A stretch of DNA of 5,308 nucleotides from assembly GCA_945868935.1 (NCBI GenBank), contig CAMBNE010000105.1:1-5308 (forward strand), in the 5' to 3' direction. Below the pieces are notes generated by a model, which did not search any database, was not told the origin of the DNA, and saw only the letters and a program-made list of their open reading frames with translations. Positions within the stretch are counted from its first letter, which is position 1, and each line of letters starts with the position of its first letter. This DNA comes from an uncultured Clostridia bacterium. GTDB lineage: Bacteria > Bacillota > Clostridia > Oscillospirales > Acutalibacteraceae. Shown here piece after piece: positions 5,165 through 5,308 of this stretch. The translations under genes were made by a program, and so were the position numbers.

Positions 5165-5308
5165 TTAATAATACCTGTTATTCCTGCAAATCAGTGAAAG
5201 AACAAGGTATGTACATACAATCAACAGCGAAAAATTATACTTCGAATTAAACAGCAGAATAAATCCTAAAAACGCAAGCGGAAAAATAATTATAAACGTA
5301 ATTATATT
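5165..5308 (-). CDS. C-terminal end of an integral membrane protein (5' partial; possibly an M50 site-2 protease)
   Basis: The - strand is open from the window edge (5308) for 47 codons to TAA at 5167-5165. No start codon is in the window, so the gene begins beyond it. The residues make two hydrophobic helices, IITFIIIFPLAFLGFILLF and FSLLIVCTYLVLSLIC, joined by a short NSKYN turn and ending in a polar RNNRYY tail. This composition and the clean stop 56 bases before the next start indicate a real membrane-protein end. In some Clostridia a SpoIVFB-like M50 metalloprotease precedes the TIGR03960 gene, and its C-terminus looks similar, but the zinc motif would lie outside the window, so that identity is only an inference. 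Confidence 0.7.
   Translation of the reverse strand, partial: NIITFIIIFPLAFLGFILLFNSKYNFSLLIVCTYLVLSLICRNNRYY

Overview
The window is AT-rich DNA that looks like a Clostridia (Bacillota) chromosome, most likely Ruminococcus/Oscillospiraceae. The reasons are purine-rich Shine-Dalgarno sites, a near-consensus sigma-A promoter, a cohesin-like surface protein, and the adjacent pair of a TIGR03960-type radical SAM protein and a DUF2344 (TIGR03936) protein that is typical of Clostridia. The genus is an inference from protein style, not from a search.

Layout, left to right. (1) 2-715, + strand: the 3' part of a secreted, C-terminally membrane-anchored protein with a cohesin-like domain; its start lies outside the window. 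(2) 695-729: an inverted repeat that can act as a terminator for the two genes converging here. (3) 728-1636, - strand: a TIGR01212 (YhcC/YtqA) radical SAM protein. (4) 1637-1928: a 292-base gap holding, in - strand order, a strong sigma-A-type promoter, a run of hairpins, and a terminator-like hairpin that ends six bases before the Shine-Dalgarno site of the radical SAM gene. (5) 1929-5308, - strand: a tight gene run read from right to left. It starts with the tail of a membrane protein (5165-5308, cut by the window edge; possibly an M50 site-2 protease), then the TIGR03960 radical SAM protein, the DUF2344 protein (overlapping it by 26 bases and probably starting at TTG), and a 226-residue protein that I do not recognise.

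How the genes may work together. The TIGR03960 and DUF2344 proteins are co-encoded or fused in many Clostridia, and their overlap here suggests coupled translation. Their reaction is not established. In many Clostridia the next gene is an RNase E/G homologue, but here that place is taken by the unrecognised helical protein. The TIGR01212 gene appears to have its own promoter. Its Gram-positive relatives have been linked to tRNA wobble-uridine modification, so its leader could be an attenuator.

Most of the window is ordinary core-genome content. The parts most worth a second look are the structured 292-base leader with its possible alternative pairing, and the unknown gene in the place where RNase G would be expected. 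Three gene boundaries also need correcting: two start codons, and one right-edge partial gene that has no start codon in the window.
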